From contig NZ_JACHIR010000001.1 of NCBI RefSeq assembly GCF_014203355.1, positions 6,698,038 through 6,762,037 on the forward strand: a DNA stretch of 64,000 nucleotides. The letters run 5' to 3'. The notes under the pieces are model-generated. The model was not told where the DNA came from. It saw nothing but the letters and a program-made list of their open reading frames with translations, and made no database searches. Below are positions 42,989 through 52,279 of the stretch, one piece after another; the stretch's first letter is position 1, and each line of letters starts with the position of its first letter. Origin of the DNA: Kutzneria kofuensis. Lineage in GTDB: Bacteria > Actinomycetota > Actinomycetes > Mycobacteriales > Pseudonocardiaceae. Made by a program: the position numbers and the translations under genes.

Positions 42989-44359
42989 ATGAGTGGTGCG
43001 GGCAAGGGGATCCGAAGACTCGTCGCGGCGGGAACGACCGTGGTTCTCGCGGGCCTCGGCCTGGCCGCACCGGCCTCGGCCGCCACCGCCGGCGGCTACA
43101 ACGCCTTCGTCACGGACAGCCGGCAGAACCTGGTGTACGTGATCGACACCGCCACCAACGCCATCACCGCGACCGTGCCGGTCGGCACGAACCCGCACGG
43201 CCTGGCGGTGCTCCCGGACGGCAGCCGGGTTTACGTCGCCGACCACGGCAGCGCCGCGGTCTCGGTGATCGACTCCGCCACCTCGACGGTGACCGCGACC
43301 ATCCCGGTCTCCGGCGCCCCGAACTTCGTCACCAGCGCGCCCGACGGCCGCCACGTGTACGTCAGCAACGACGGCACCAACTCGCTGAACGTGATCGACA
43401 CCGCCTCGAACACCGTGACCGCGACCATCCAGGTCGGCTCGGTCGCCTCCGGCGTCGCGGTGATCACCCCCGACGGCAAGGCCGTGTTCGTGGCCAGCAC
43501 CAACGCCGGCACCGTGTACAAGATCGACACGGCGTCCAACACGGTCACCTCTACGATCGCCACGCCGCACCCGAGCGCCCTGGCGGTCTCGCCGGACGGC
43601 AGTGAGCTGGCGGTGGTCAACGCCGTCGAGAACACGGTGACCACGTTCGCCACCGCGACCGGCGCGCAGACCACGGCCACCCCGATCGCCGGCAGCCCGC
43701 AGGAGTTGGCTTACACGCAGGGCGTGCTGTACGTGACCGCCGCCGACGGCACCGTGTCGGTGCTCGACCATGGCGCCGTCACGCACACGATCCCGGTGTC
43801 CACGCGCGTGCTCGGCGGCATCGCGGCCACCCCGGACGGCGCTTCGCTGTACGTGGGCAACTACTTCGGCACCGGCGTGAGCGTGCTGAGCACGGCCAGC
43901 AACGCCGTCAGCGCCGTGGTTCCGACGCCGGACGGCAGCCAGCCGTACGAGGTCGCGATCGGCCAGCGCAGCGCCGACCTCGCGGTGAAGCTGACCGCCA
44001 GCCCGGCCGGCCTGCTCGTGCACGAGGTGACGTTCACCGCCACCGTCACGAACAAGGGCCCCGGCTCGGCCAGTGGCGCGACGGTGAAGTTCAGCTACGC
44101 CAACGGCTTCGTCTCGCCGTACGCGCCCGGCTGCACCGTGGACGCCGGCGTCCGCACCGCGACCTGCCAGTTCGGCGCCCTCGCCAACGGCGCGGCGGCC
44201 AGCAAGTCGCTGCGGCTGACCGTCGGCCTGCTGACGATCTCCGGGTCGATGGCGGTGACCGCCACGCGGACCGCCAGCATGCCCACGGATGGCAACGCCG
44301 CCAACGACAGCGGCACCGTCAGGTGCTCGGCGCTGACCTCGCTCCTGGTCAGCTGCTAG
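42989..44359 (+). CDS. Secreted YVTN beta-propeller protein with DUF11-type domain
   Basis: 456 residues with a signal peptide ('GLGLAAPASA'). Residues ~35-320 are seven repeats of ~42 residues built on 'VYVIDTATNAITATVPVG', 'VSVIDSATSTVTATIPV' and 'LNVIDTASNTVTATIQVG', forming a YVTN/NHL-like propeller. Residues ~330-430 are a DUF11/CARDB-like beta-sandwich ('ATVTNKGPGSASGATVKFSY'). Probably a cell-surface adhesion or scaffold protein. Its TAG stop shares a CTAG with the convergent LysR gene. Confidence 0.85.
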   Translation: MSGAGKGIRRLVAAGTTVVLAGLGLAAPASAATAGGYNAFVTDSRQNLVYVIDTATNAITATVPVGTNPHGLAVLPDGSRVYVADHGSAAVSVIDSATSTVTATIPVSGAPNFVTSAPDGRHVYVSNDGTNSLNVIDTASNTVTATIQVGSVASGVAVITPDGKAVFVASTNAGTVYKIDTASNTVTSTIATPHPSALAVSPDGSELAVVNAVENTVTTFATATGAQTTATPIAGSPQELAYTQGVLYVTAADGTVSVLDHGAVTHTIPVSTRVLGGIAATPDGASLYVGNYFGTGVSVLSTASNAVSAVVPTPDGSQPYEVAIGQRSADLAVKLTASPAGLLVHEVTFTATVTNKGPGSASGATVKFSYANGFVSPYAPGCTVDAGVRTATCQFGALANGAAASKSLRLTVGLLTISGSMAVTATRTASMPTDGNAANDSGTVRCSALTSLLVSC

Positions 44360-45237
44360 GAGACGAGCGCGGCGATGCCGTGATCGATCAACGCGGTGGC
44401 CGCCGGGCTGATCGGACCGTCCGCACGCCACGCCAGCGCGAGTTTGCCCCGCAGGGCCGGGCTGGCGACGGTGATCGGATGCAGTCCGGGCCCGGCGGCC
44501 ATCGACGTCGGCACGAACGCGACGCCGAGGCCGCGCCGGGCCAGCTGCATCACCATGGTCGGATCGTTGGCCTCGAAGGCGATCCGAGGCGTGAAGCCGG
44601 CCAGCGCGCACGCTTCGTCCACACAGGACCGGATGCCGGTTCCCGGCGGCATGCTGATCAGCTCGCGGTCGCGGAACGCCTTGATCGGCAACGATTCCTT
44701 GCCGGCGAACGGATCGTCGTGGCCGACCACCGCGACCATCCGCTCGTCCACGAAGATCTTCAGCGCCACGCCCGGGTAGGACGTCGACGAGCTGAGCGCG
44801 ATCACCGCCAGATCGAGGGCGCCGGCGCGGACCGCGTCCACCAGCCGGTCGGAGTTGTCCTGTGACAACGTGATCTCGATGGCCGGGTGCGCGCGGTGGA
44901 AGCCGTCGATCATGTCCGCGATCGCCACCGCCGGGCAGGACGTGATCGTGCCGATCGCCACCCGCCCGCGCACCAGCCCCGTCAGCTCGTCCACCGCCTG
45001 CTTCGACCCCGCGACCGCGCCCAGCGCCGCGCGGGCGAACGGCAGCACCGCCGCGCCCGCCTCGGTCAGCGTCACCGTGCGGCCGGACCGGTCCAGCAGC
45101 GGCAGGCCCAGCTCCTTCTCCAGCTGTCTGATCTGTGCGCTCACGCCCGGCTGCGCCACGTGCAGGCGCTCCGCCGCCCGGGTGAAGTTGGCGTCCTCGG
45201 CCACCGCCACGAAGTACTCAAGCTGGCGAAGTTCCAT
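44356..45237 (-). CDS. LysR-family transcriptional regulator
   Basis: 293 residues, full length for the family. Seen: N-terminal winged helix 'MELRQLEYFVAVAEDANFTRA' segment, 'QPGVSAQIRQLEKELG', and a substrate-binding domain ('RGRVAIGTITSCPAVAIADM', 'ARRGLGVAFVP'). Divergent from a small SnoaL-like gene, the usual layout of a LysR target. The 70-bp gap contains the palindrome AACTAGTT (45263-45270), a possible binding half-site. Confidence 0.9.
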   Translation of the reverse strand: MELRQLEYFVAVAEDANFTRAAERLHVAQPGVSAQIRQLEKELGLPLLDRSGRTVTLTEAGAAVLPFARAALGAVAGSKQAVDELTGLVRGRVAIGTITSCPAVAIADMIDGFHRAHPAIEITLSQDNSDRLVDAVRAGALDLAVIALSSSTSYPGVALKIFVDERMVAVVGHDDPFAGKESLPIKAFRDRELISMPPGTGIRSCVDEACALAGFTPRIAFEANDPTMVMQLARRGLGVAFVPTSMAAGPGLHPITVASPALRGKLALAWRADGPISPAATALIDHGIAALVS

Positions 45238-45307
45238 AACTGGCGATTCTAGCTACCAGCTCAACTAGTTCTTGGACTTCTTGTTCGCGACCGCGCAGGC
45301 TTGAGCC

Positions 45308-45664
45308 ATGACAAACGCACAGACCCCGGAAGACCTGTCCCGCCTGTTCGTCGAACGGGCCAACGCCCGCGACGCCGACGGCCTCGCCGCCCTGTACGAG
45401 GAGGACGCCGTGCTGGCGTTTCCGCCCGGGCAGCAGACCGTCGGCCGCGCCGCCATCCGTGAGCTCATGGTCCAGCTCGTCTCGACCGGCGCCACCTTCA
45501 CCGAGGAGGAGACCCTGCCGACCGTGTACCAGGGCGACAACCTGGCCCTGACCTCCACCGTGCCGTCCGACAACACCGGCGGCCGCGTGCAGCTCGTTCG
45601 CCGTCAGGCCGACGGCTCCTGGCTGCGCGTCATCGACCGCCCCGAAACGCGTGCCGCCCGGTGA
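45308..45664 (+). CDS. SnoaL-like/NTF2-fold small protein
   Basis: 118 residues: 'LFVERANARDADGLAALYEEDAVLAFPPGQQTVGRAAI' region is the alpha-beta cone start of the DUF4440/YybH group. No catalytic Asp/His pair typical of polyketide cyclases is evident, so it is probably not an SnoaL cyclase. Target candidate of the divergent LysR regulator. Its 3' end overlaps the convergent RNA ligase-like gene by 35 bp. Confidence 0.8.
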   Translation: MTNAQTPEDLSRLFVERANARDADGLAALYEEDAVLAFPPGQQTVGRAAIRELMVQLVSTGATFTEEETLPTVYQGDNLALTSTVPSDNTGGRVQLVRRQADGSWLRVIDRPETRAAR

Positions 45665-46124
45665 CCCGCCACTCGGTGTCGTAGCGAAGCAGCCAGAGCT
45701 CCGTCAACCGCGCGCTGACGGGGGTCGCCATCGTCGCGATGTCCGCGGCTTCCTCCTCGGCGACCCCCATCGCCAGCGTCAGGTGCGCCGGCGGCGTCGG
45801 TCCGAACCGCCCGCCGTACGGCACCACTTCCGGCCAGTGACCGCGGATCTTGGCCGTCAACGGCCCCAGCGCATCCGCGGTCAGCGCGACGAAACCCGGC
45901 TCTCGGACCACTCGGTCCAGCACCACGTCCACCGGCTCGATGTCGTCGGCGACCGCCGCCAGTTCGGCCGGCGCGACGTCGGTGAAGGGGTAGAGCATCG
46001 TCACGTGGCCGGTGTCGCCCGGGCGCACCACGTCGGGGTACCTGGCCGCGACCCGGGCGAGCAGGGGAGCGGCGGTGGGCACGGGGATGATCAGGGCGGA
46101 CTGACCGGGCTGGGGCACCGGCAC
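45630..46124 (-). CDS. 2'-5' RNA ligase/cyclic phosphodiesterase family protein
   Basis: 164 residues from GTG 46124. Two HxT motifs are visible: 'GHVTMLYPF' (~40) and 'AHLTLAMG' (~113), the catalytic pair of the 2H phosphoesterase superfamily. Such proteins hydrolyse or join 2'-5' or cyclic phosphate bonds in RNA or nucleotides. No partner gene is nearby. Confidence 0.82.
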   Translation of the reverse strand: MPVPQPGQSALIIPVPTAAPLLARVAARYPDVVRPGDTGHVTMLYPFTDVAPAELAAVADDIEPVDVVLDRVVREPGFVALTADALGPLTAKIRGHWPEVVPYGGRFGPTPPAHLTLAMGVAEEEAADIATMATPVSARLTELWLLRYDTEWRVTGRHAFRGGR

Positions 46125-46167
46125 ATTATCCGTGGCGCCCGGCCGGCCGCTGAAGGCCCGGCCTCCG

Positions 46168-46923
46168 TCATCCCCGGGTGGCGTCCATTTCCCGGGCCAG
46201 CACCTTCGCCGCCTTGGTCAGCAGCGGCACGACCTCGTCCACCGCGATCATGCCCATCCGGGTTTCCGGCCCGCTGATGGAGATCGCCGCGTTGGACGGC
46301 GCACCGGGCACCGCCACCGCGAGGCAGCGCACGCCGATCTCCTGCTCGCCGTCGTCGACCGCGTAGCCCTGCTCGCGGATGGCCTTCAGCTCGGTGCGCA
46401 TGGCGTCGACGGTGGTGATCGACCGCTCGGTCTGCGGCTTCATCTTGGCCCGCGCCAGCACCTGCTCGACGGTGTCGTCGGGCAGCTGCGCCAGGATCGC
46501 CTTGCCGACGGCGGTGCAGTGGGCGTCGACCCGCCGCCCGACCTCGGTGAACATGCGCATGGAGTGCCGGGACGGGGCCTGCGCCACGTAGACGACCTGG
46601 TCGCCGTCCAGCACGGCCATGTTCGACGTCTCGCCGGTGACCTCGGTGAGCTCGGCCAGGTAGGGCCGGGCCCACGCGCCGAGGGTGCGGCTGGCGGTCT
46701 CGCCGAGGCGGATCAGCCGCGGGCCCAGGGCGTACCGCCTGGACGGCTGTTGCCGCACGTAGCCGCCGCCGACCAGGGTGCGCATGATGCGGTGGATGGT
46801 CGGCAGCGGCAGCCCCGAGCTGGCCGCGAGCTGGCTGAGCGCGACCTCGCCGCCGGCCTCGGCCATCAGCTCCAACAGCTCGAAGGTGCGCTCGACCGAC
46901 TGCACCCCACCGTTGCTCGTCAT
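46168..46923 (-). CDS. IclR-family regulator (likely of the malate synthase operon)
   Basis: 251 residues from ATG 46923. Seen: N-terminal winged helix 'SVERTFELLELMAEAGGEV' and 'SSGLPLPTIHRIMRTLV', then an IclR effector domain ('VDAHCTAVGKAILAQLP', 'GVRCLAVAVPGA'). It is divergent from aceB; IclR-type regulators commonly control glyoxylate-bypass and allantoin/glyoxylate genes, so glyoxylate is a plausible effector. Confidence 0.88.
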   Translation of the reverse strand: MTSNGGVQSVERTFELLELMAEAGGEVALSQLAASSGLPLPTIHRIMRTLVGGGYVRQQPSRRYALGPRLIRLGETASRTLGAWARPYLAELTEVTGETSNMAVLDGDQVVYVAQAPSRHSMRMFTEVGRRVDAHCTAVGKAILAQLPDDTVEQVLARAKMKPQTERSITTVDAMRTELKAIREQGYAVDDGEQEIGVRCLAVAVPGAPSNAAISISGPETRMGMIAVDEVVPLLTKAAKVLAREMDATRG

Positions 46924-46943
46924 GCGATCAGGGTCTCCCTGTA

Positions 46944-46960
46944 CTTGGCTGGACCCCAAG
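46944..46960. promoter_or_regulatory. Candidate IclR operator between iclR and aceB
   Basis: CTTGG (46944-46948) and CCAAG (46956-46960) with a 7-bp spacer form an inverted repeat in the divergent 90-bp gap. Binding by the adjacent IclR protein is an inference. Confidence 0.35.
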
Positions 46961-47013
46961 GGTAGCGTGGCTGCCGTCGGTTCTGGAAGAAAAACTCCAC
47001 GATGAGGAAAACA

Positions 47014-48528
47014 GTGCCTGAGATCCTGACCCCGGAAGCGGTGGATTTCATCACCGACCTCAACCGGACGTTCGCCCCCCGTCGCGACGAGCTGATCGCC
47101 GCTCGGGCCGCCAAGCGCGGCCGGAAGCTGGACTTCCTGCCGGAGACGGCGCACATCCGTGACGCGCAGTGGCAGGTCGCCGCGGCCCCGCCCGCGCTGC
47201 GGGACCGGCGGGTGGAGATCACCGGGCCGACCGAGCGCAAGATGGCGATCAACGCGCTCAACTCCGGGGCCAAGGTGTGGCTGGCCGACCTGGAGGACGC
47301 CAACACCCCGCACTGGCACAACGTGATCTCCGGCCAGGAGAACCTGTACGACGCCGTGCGCGGCACCATCGTGCACACCTCGCCCGAGGGCAAGCACTAC
47401 GCGCTGCGCTCCGACGTCCGGCCCGCGACCATCGTGATGCGCCCCCGCGGCTGGCACCTGGACGAGCGGCACGTCGACGTCGACGGCCGGCCCGCCGTCG
47501 GCGCGCTGGTCGACTTCGGCCTGTACTTCTTCCACAACGTCCGCGAGCTGCTCGCCCGCGGCAGCGGCCCGTACTTCTACCTGCCGAAGATGGAGAGCCA
47601 CCTCGAGGCCCGGCTGTGGAACGACGTCTTCACGCACGCGCAGGCCGCGCTGGACATTCCGCACGGCACCATCCGCGCCACCGTGCTGATCGAGACCGTG
47701 CCGGCCGCGTTCGAGATGGAGGAGATCCTCTACGAGCTGCGTGATCACGCCTCCGGCCTGAACGCCGGCCGCTGGGACTACCTGTTCAGCCTGATCAAGA
47801 CCTTCCGGGACGCCGGCGAGGAGTTCGTGCTGCCGGACCGCAACACCGTCACCATGACCGCCCCGTTCATGCGGGCCTACACCGAGCTGCTCGTGCGGAC
47901 CTGCCACAAGCGCGGCGCTTTCGCCATGGGCGGCATGGCCGCGTTCATCCCGAACCGCCGCGACCCCGAGGTCACCGCCGCCGCGCTGGAGAAGGTGCGG
48001 GCCGACAAGAGCCGTGAGGCCAACGACGGCTTCGACGGCTCGTGGGTCGCCCACCCCGACCTGGTTCCCGTGTGCCAGCAGGTTTTCGACGATGTGCTCG
48101 GCAAGCGTCCCAACCAGTTGGACAAGCTGCGCCCCGAGGTGCGGGTCACCGCCGACCAGCTGTTGGACGTCAAGTCGACGCCCGGCGAGGCCACCTTCGC
48201 CGGCGTCCAGTCCGCCGTCGACGTCGGCGTTCGATACATCCAGTCCTGGCTTTCCGGCAACGGCGCCGCCGCCATCCACAACCTGATGGAGGACGCCGCC
48301 ACCGCCGAGATCTCACGCTCGCAGCTGTGGCAGTGGGTGCACAACGGCACCGTGTTGTCCGATGGTCAGGTCGTCACCGCCGACCTCGTCCGCCAGGTCC
48401 TCGCCGACGTCAAGGGTTCCTTGTCCGGTGACCACCTCGACGACGCCTGTGCCCTGTTCGAACAGGTCGCCCTCGATGACGACTTCGTGGACTTCCTGAC
48501 GCTGCCGGCCTACGACAAGATCGACTGA
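47014..48528 (+). CDS. aceB: Malate synthase A
   Basis: 504 residues from GTG 47014, with GAGGA at 47004-47008 at ideal spacing; ATG 47002 would add four residues and is an alternative. Seen: '[19 protein letters not shown]', '[14 protein letters not shown]', '[20 protein letters not shown]', '[18 protein letters not shown]', covering the TIM barrel and C-terminal domain of the A isoform. Condenses glyoxylate with acetyl-CoA to malate. No isocitrate lyase is adjacent, so glyoxylate may come from purine or C2 acid breakdown. Confidence 0.96.
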   Translation: MPEILTPEAVDFITDLNRTFAPRRDELIAARAAKRGRKLDFLPETAHIRDAQWQVAAAPPALRDRRVEITGPTERKMAINALNSGAKVWLADLEDANTPHWHNVISGQENLYDAVRGTIVHTSPEGKHYALRSDVRPATIVMRPRGWHLDERHVDVDGRPAVGALVDFGLYFFHNVRELLARGSGPYFYLPKMESHLEARLWNDVFTHAQAALDIPHGTIRATVLIETVPAAFEMEEILYELRDHASGLNAGRWDYLFSLIKTFRDAGEEFVLPDRNTVTMTAPFMRAYTELLVRTCHKRGAFAMGGMAAFIPNRRDPEVTAAALEKVRADKSREANDGFDGSWVAHPDLVPVCQQVFDDVLGKRPNQLDKLRPEVRVTADQLLDVKSTPGEATFAGVQSAVDVGVRYIQSWLSGNGAAAIHNLMEDAATAEISRSQLWQWVHNGTVLSDGQVVTADLVRQVLADVKGSLSGDHLDDACALFEQVALDDDFVDFLTLPAYDKID

Positions 48529-49733
48529 TGGATCTCGACAAGCTCGTGTCCGAGTTGGACAGTCAGCTGTCCGATGTGGATGCCGTGCGTGAGCGCCTCT
48601 ATCCGGGTTCGGCCGGCGCCCGTCAGCCCGTGCACACCGTGTACGTGCCGGCGGACGCCGTCGTGCCGGATTTGGTGGACTCGTGGGGCAAACGCGCCCT
48701 TGCCGCCCTGGACGAATTCGCCCCCGACGCCGGTGCCCTGACCGACGCCACCGGCGTCGACGCCGTCCCCGTGCACGATCGGGTTCGTTCGAAGCTCGCC
48801 CGTGAGCCCATCGAGGATCTTCGTATCGACTTCGAGGACGGCTACGGTTCCCCCGACGACGCCACCGAGGACCGCCATGTGGTTGCCGCCGCCGAGGTTC
48901 TGGAGGCCGCCGCCACCCCGTTTTCCGGCGTCCGCATCAAGGGTTTCGAGCCTTCCGGCCGTCGCCGCGGCGTCCGCACCCTCGCTCTGCTGTTGGACGC
49001 CTTGAATCCCCTGCCTCCCAACTTCGTCATCACCCTGCCCAAGGTCACGTCGGTGGAGCAGGTCGAGTCCATGGTCTGGCTCTGCACCCAGTTGGAGCGT
49101 TTCGATCATGAACTCCGCTTCGAGCTCCAGATCGAGACCACCCAGGCCGTGCTCGGCCCGGACGGCGCCGCCACCGTGGCCCGCATGATCCATGCCTCCG
49201 ACCGCCGCTGCGTTGGTTTGCACTACGGCACCTACGACTACAGCGCCGCCTGCGGCGTCACCGCTGCCCACCAGTCCATGGAGCATCCCGTCGCCGACCA
49301 CGCCAAGAACGTCATGCTCCTGGCCGCCGCCGGCACCGGCGTCACCGTCTCCGACGGCTCCACCAACATTCTTCCCGTGGGCGGTTCGGATGCCGTTCAC
49401 GCCGGTTGGCGCCTGCACACCCGCCTCGTCACCCGCTCCCTGTCGCACGCCCTCTACCAGGGCTGGGACCTGCACCCCCATCAGCTCCCCACCCGCTTCC
49501 TCGCCACTTTCTCCTTCTACCGCAACGCCTTCCCCCAGGCCGCCGCCCGCCTCCGCGCCTACTTGTCCAAGTCTTCCGGCACTTTCCTCGACGAGCCCGC
49601 CACCGCCCAGGCCATGAGCGCCGCCCTCGTCCGTGGAATGGACTGCGGCGCCTTGGACGTCGCCGAGGTGGAGGCCGCCGTCGGTGTCGAGCGTTCCGTC
49701 CTGGACGGCTTCGCCCGCCGCCGCGTCGGCTAG
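48528..49733 (+). CDS. HpcH/CitE-like aldolase/lyase-fold protein (DUF6986)
   Basis: 401 residues, ATG overlapping the aceB stop (TGATG). Seen: 'DLRIDFEDGYG', 'RIKGFEPSGRR', 'FVITLPKVTSVEQVESMVWL' and 'LQIETTQAVLG', a CitE/malyl-CoA-lyase-like TIM barrel with conserved Asp/Glu metal ligands. It is regularly found after aceB in actinomycetes; it may make or cleave a glyoxylate-derived hydroxyacid. Its TAG stop shares a CTAG with the convergent HNH pseudogene. Confidence 0.8.
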   Translation: MDLDKLVSELDSQLSDVDAVRERLYPGSAGARQPVHTVYVPADAVVPDLVDSWGKRALAALDEFAPDAGALTDATGVDAVPVHDRVRSKLAREPIEDLRIDFEDGYGSPDDATEDRHVVAAAEVLEAAATPFSGVRIKGFEPSGRRRGVRTLALLLDALNPLPPNFVITLPKVTSVEQVESMVWLCTQLERFDHELRFELQIETTQAVLGPDGAATVARMIHASDRRCVGLHYGTYDYSAACGVTAAHQSMEHPVADHAKNVMLLAAAGTGVTVSDGSTNILPVGGSDAVHAGWRLHTRLVTRSLSHALYQGWDLHPHQLPTRFLATFSFYRNAFPQAAARLRAYLSKSSGTFLDEPATAQAMSAALVRGMDCGALDVAEVEAAVGVERSVLDGFARRRVG

Positions 49734-50865
49734 TTCAGGTAGTGCGGCGGCACGAATTCCGGCCGCTTGTCCACCATCACCACGTTCCACCTGCTGTGGT
49801 GGATCACGCGGTGGTGGTGTCCGCACAGCAACACACAGTTGTCCAGGCTGGTCGGCCCACCGTCCGCCCAGTGCACGATGTGGTGGGCGTGGCATTGTCT
49901 CGGCAGCCGTTGGCAGCCGGGGAAGGCGCATCCTTGATCCCGGTGGATCAGCGCTCTGCGGAGCCGGTGGGGGATTGTCCGGGTGAGCCGCCCGAAGTCC
50001 AGCGGGTCGGATTTTGATCCGAGGACGATCGGGAGGACCTTGCAGTCGCAGGCGATCCTGCGCGCCGAGGCCGCGTCGGTGTACCCGTTGGCCGCCAGCT
50101 TGGCGGTGCCGATCTGCTTCTTCAGCACCTCCAGTGACACCGTCACCGCCACGTGCGGCCGCTCGCCGGCTTCCGTAGGGGCCTTCTTGTTGCCCGCCGC
50201 CAATTCGATGACCTCGACCAGCGCATCCCCTTGCCGCTGTGCGATGTCACGCTCGTCGTTGGCGGAGGTCGGCTTGGCCAACGGGCTGATCAGCGCCGCG
50301 AGGGTGGCCCCGGCCTCGGCGTCGATCCGTCCCCGAAAGGCGAAGGTGCCGTCGGTGCGGCTGGTGAAGTGAAACTCCCTGCGCGGCTCGGCGAGGTCGC
50401 GGTCATCGGGCGCTTTCCCGTCCTGGTCGAGCAGTTGGAGGATGCGGCGTCCGATTGCGGCCATGCCGGCGGAATCGACCTTGGGCGCTTCGGCGAGCAT
50501 ATGCTGCTCAACCTTGTTCCGATCCGCCACCGGCGCAGCCCAATGGTCTTGTCAATCGCGGCAAGATGCTCCGGACTGAGCCCCTCGACATGAGCCGCCT
50601 CGCGGACCTTGTCCCGCCGCAGCAGTTGCGCCCGCTCGATCAGCCGAAGCGCCTCGCGCCGCGAGATCCCCATCCCCGCACACATGTCCGCACACAGAAC
50701 GGCGACGGCGTCCTTGTCCCTACCCGCGCGGGACAACAACTCCCCAACGACTTCGAGGCTCTCCAGATATATCCGCCGCCGCTCCGCCTCCCCATCCCTG
50801 AGCGCGCCATGCAGCGATTCCTCATCGAGCTGCCACAAAGCAGTCCCATCGAAGATCGCTGTCAT
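49730..50865 (-). pseudogene. HNH endonuclease (DUF222) broken by a one-base frameshift
   Basis: Two frames join to one normal DUF222-HNH protein. The first (from ATG 50865) runs through 'LSPEHLAAIDKTIGL', then shifts; the second continues from 'VADRNKVEQHML' to the HNH core 'CAFPGCQRLPRQCHAHHIVHWADGG' (residues listed in part) and 'LLCGHHHRVIHH'. Adding one C near 50531-50536 restores 'GLPPVADRN' and a ~378-residue protein. Such genes are often mobile repeats of actinomycetes and are frequently decayed. A sequencing error is possible. Confidence 0.85.
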
Positions 50866-51250
50866 AGCCTCATTCTACCGCCCCAACCAGCCATTTTCCC
50901 CTTGCTTGCCAAACATTACCCTTGTGGGTGATATTCTCGGAAAGTGCTTTCCCCACTGTAACTCCCGTCAACCATCCCTCCCGTCCTAAGCCCTCTTTAA
51001 ACGCAACCACCAACCAACAGGCGGCAATCCGCATCCGCAACCACCCACCTGACTGAAGAACGGAGAATCTTCAACACAGGCCCCCGCTAACGAACCGAAA
51101 GGGCGGGTGGGCGGGAACCCTCCGACCAATCCCACCGCCAGCCGGCAGAACGCAGAAGCGCCAGCACGCAGCAGCGCGACGACGAAGTGAGGCAGGCCCG
51201 GCCACAGCCGGCTGCGCCCACCCTCACCATGTGGACGCAGCCGCCGAGAA
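50866..51250. other. 385-bp gap with no gene
   Basis: Locally lower GC with runs of AC and many stops in all frames. No RNA gene or strong hairpin was recognised. It separates the HNH pseudogene from the atypical response regulator, both leading away or converging, and marks the edge between primary metabolism and the second regulator block. Confidence 0.4.
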
Positions 51251-51946
51251 CTACACCATCCCCATCCCCAACCCCGCCTCCCTGGCCAACACGATCGCCT
51301 CCGCCCGCGACGCTGTCCGCAGCTTGGCGAAGATCGCCGACAGATGGTTGCTGACGGTCTTCGGCGACAGCCGCAGCTGTCGGGCGATCAGCTGGTTGGA
51401 CAGCCCGGCGGCGACGAGGTTCAGCACCTCTCGTTCCCGCCCGGTCAGCCCGGGAAACGGTGTCGCGGCCACACCGAGCGGCCGCCCGACCAATCCCAGC
51501 AGCCGGTCGGCCGCCGCCGGCCCGAAGATCATCTCCCCGGCGGCCACGCCCTGGATCGCGCGCACGATCTCGTCGCGGTTGGCGTCCTTGTGCAGATAGC
51601 CCCGCACGCCGGAGCGCAGCGCCGCCCGCAGGGAATCGTCGTCGTCGGTCGACGCCAGCGCCAGCACGGCGACGTCCCGCGCGGAACGCCGCAGCTCGGC
51701 GAGCACGGTCTCGCCGTCGACGAGGTCGAGCACGAGCACGTCGGGCCGGTGCAGCAGCACCTCCCGAACGGCGTCGCGCGCGGTCGCGGCCTCGGCGACG
51801 ACGTCGAAGTCGCCGCACAGCACCCGTAGTCCGAGTCTCACCACCGGTTCGCCACTGGCCACGACGACCGTCACCGCCTCGATGACGGCCGGCCGCGCCG
51901 GCAGCGTGAGGACGGCCCCCGCGGCCGCCACGTTGCTCATCGCCAT
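51251..51946 (-). CDS. Atypical NarL-type response regulator
   Basis: 231 residues from ATG 51946 (GGGGTCAGGA upstream). The receiver domain keeps the presumed phospho-Asp in 'VLVLDLVDG' but the N-terminal acidic pair that binds Mg is replaced ('VVVASGEPVVRLG'), so phosphorylation is doubtful. The C-terminal LuxR domain is normal ('LTGREREVLNLVAAGLSNQLI', 'SPKTVSNHLSAIFAKL'). No kinase is adjacent. Divergent from LAL 4, so it may respond to a ligand as in JadR1-type regulators. Confidence 0.85.
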   Translation of the reverse strand: MAMSNVAAAGAVLTLPARPAVIEAVTVVVASGEPVVRLGLRVLCGDFDVVAEAATARDAVREVLLHRPDVLVLDLVDGETVLAELRRSARDVAVLALASTDDDDSLRAALRSGVRGYLHKDANRDEIVRAIQGVAAGEMIFGPAAADRLLGLVGRPLGVAATPFPGLTGREREVLNLVAAGLSNQLIARQLRLSPKTVSNHLSAIFAKLRTASRAEAIVLAREAGLGMGMV

Positions 51947-52279
51947 AGTCCTGACCCCCAAGGTCCTCGGCCGACGTTGACGTTAGGGCAGGGCGTTCAT
52001 ATCCCGTTCAAATCCCCGGTCGTGACCGACTCGTGACACTGAATCGGCAATTCCGAAATGGGGGTGAAGACTGGCCTTCTCCTAGGGGATCCCCTGTTAG
52101 GTTGACACGGTCGGAGCCGTGCTGACGTTGTTGGGCAGGCTGTCGCGGCGAGGACGGGCAGGCGGTGCAATTACCCCGGTTTTCCCTAGTTGACGTCGGT
52201 CCACCGCCATTCTACGGTCGGCTCGACGCGTTCGATGAGGGTGTTTTTGCGAGCGGTGCGAACGTGGGGTGAGTGCACT
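51947..52279. promoter_or_regulatory. Divergent control region with PAS-LuxR-like palindrome
   Basis: The 333-bp gap between the atypical regulator and LAL 4 holds no gene. AGGGGATCCCCT (52084-52095) is a perfect 12-bp palindrome inside CTAGGGGATCCCCTG, close to the PimM/NysRIV operator consensus CTVGGGAWWTCCCBAG. It is followed by TTGACA (52102-52107), a possible -35 for LAL 4. An activator at this position is plausible. Confidence 0.5.

Noticed and set aside
45308-45664. SnoaL-type polyketide cyclase
   Set aside because: The fold is NTF2-like but the expected catalytic residues and a cluster context are absent; it fits the DUF4440 group better.
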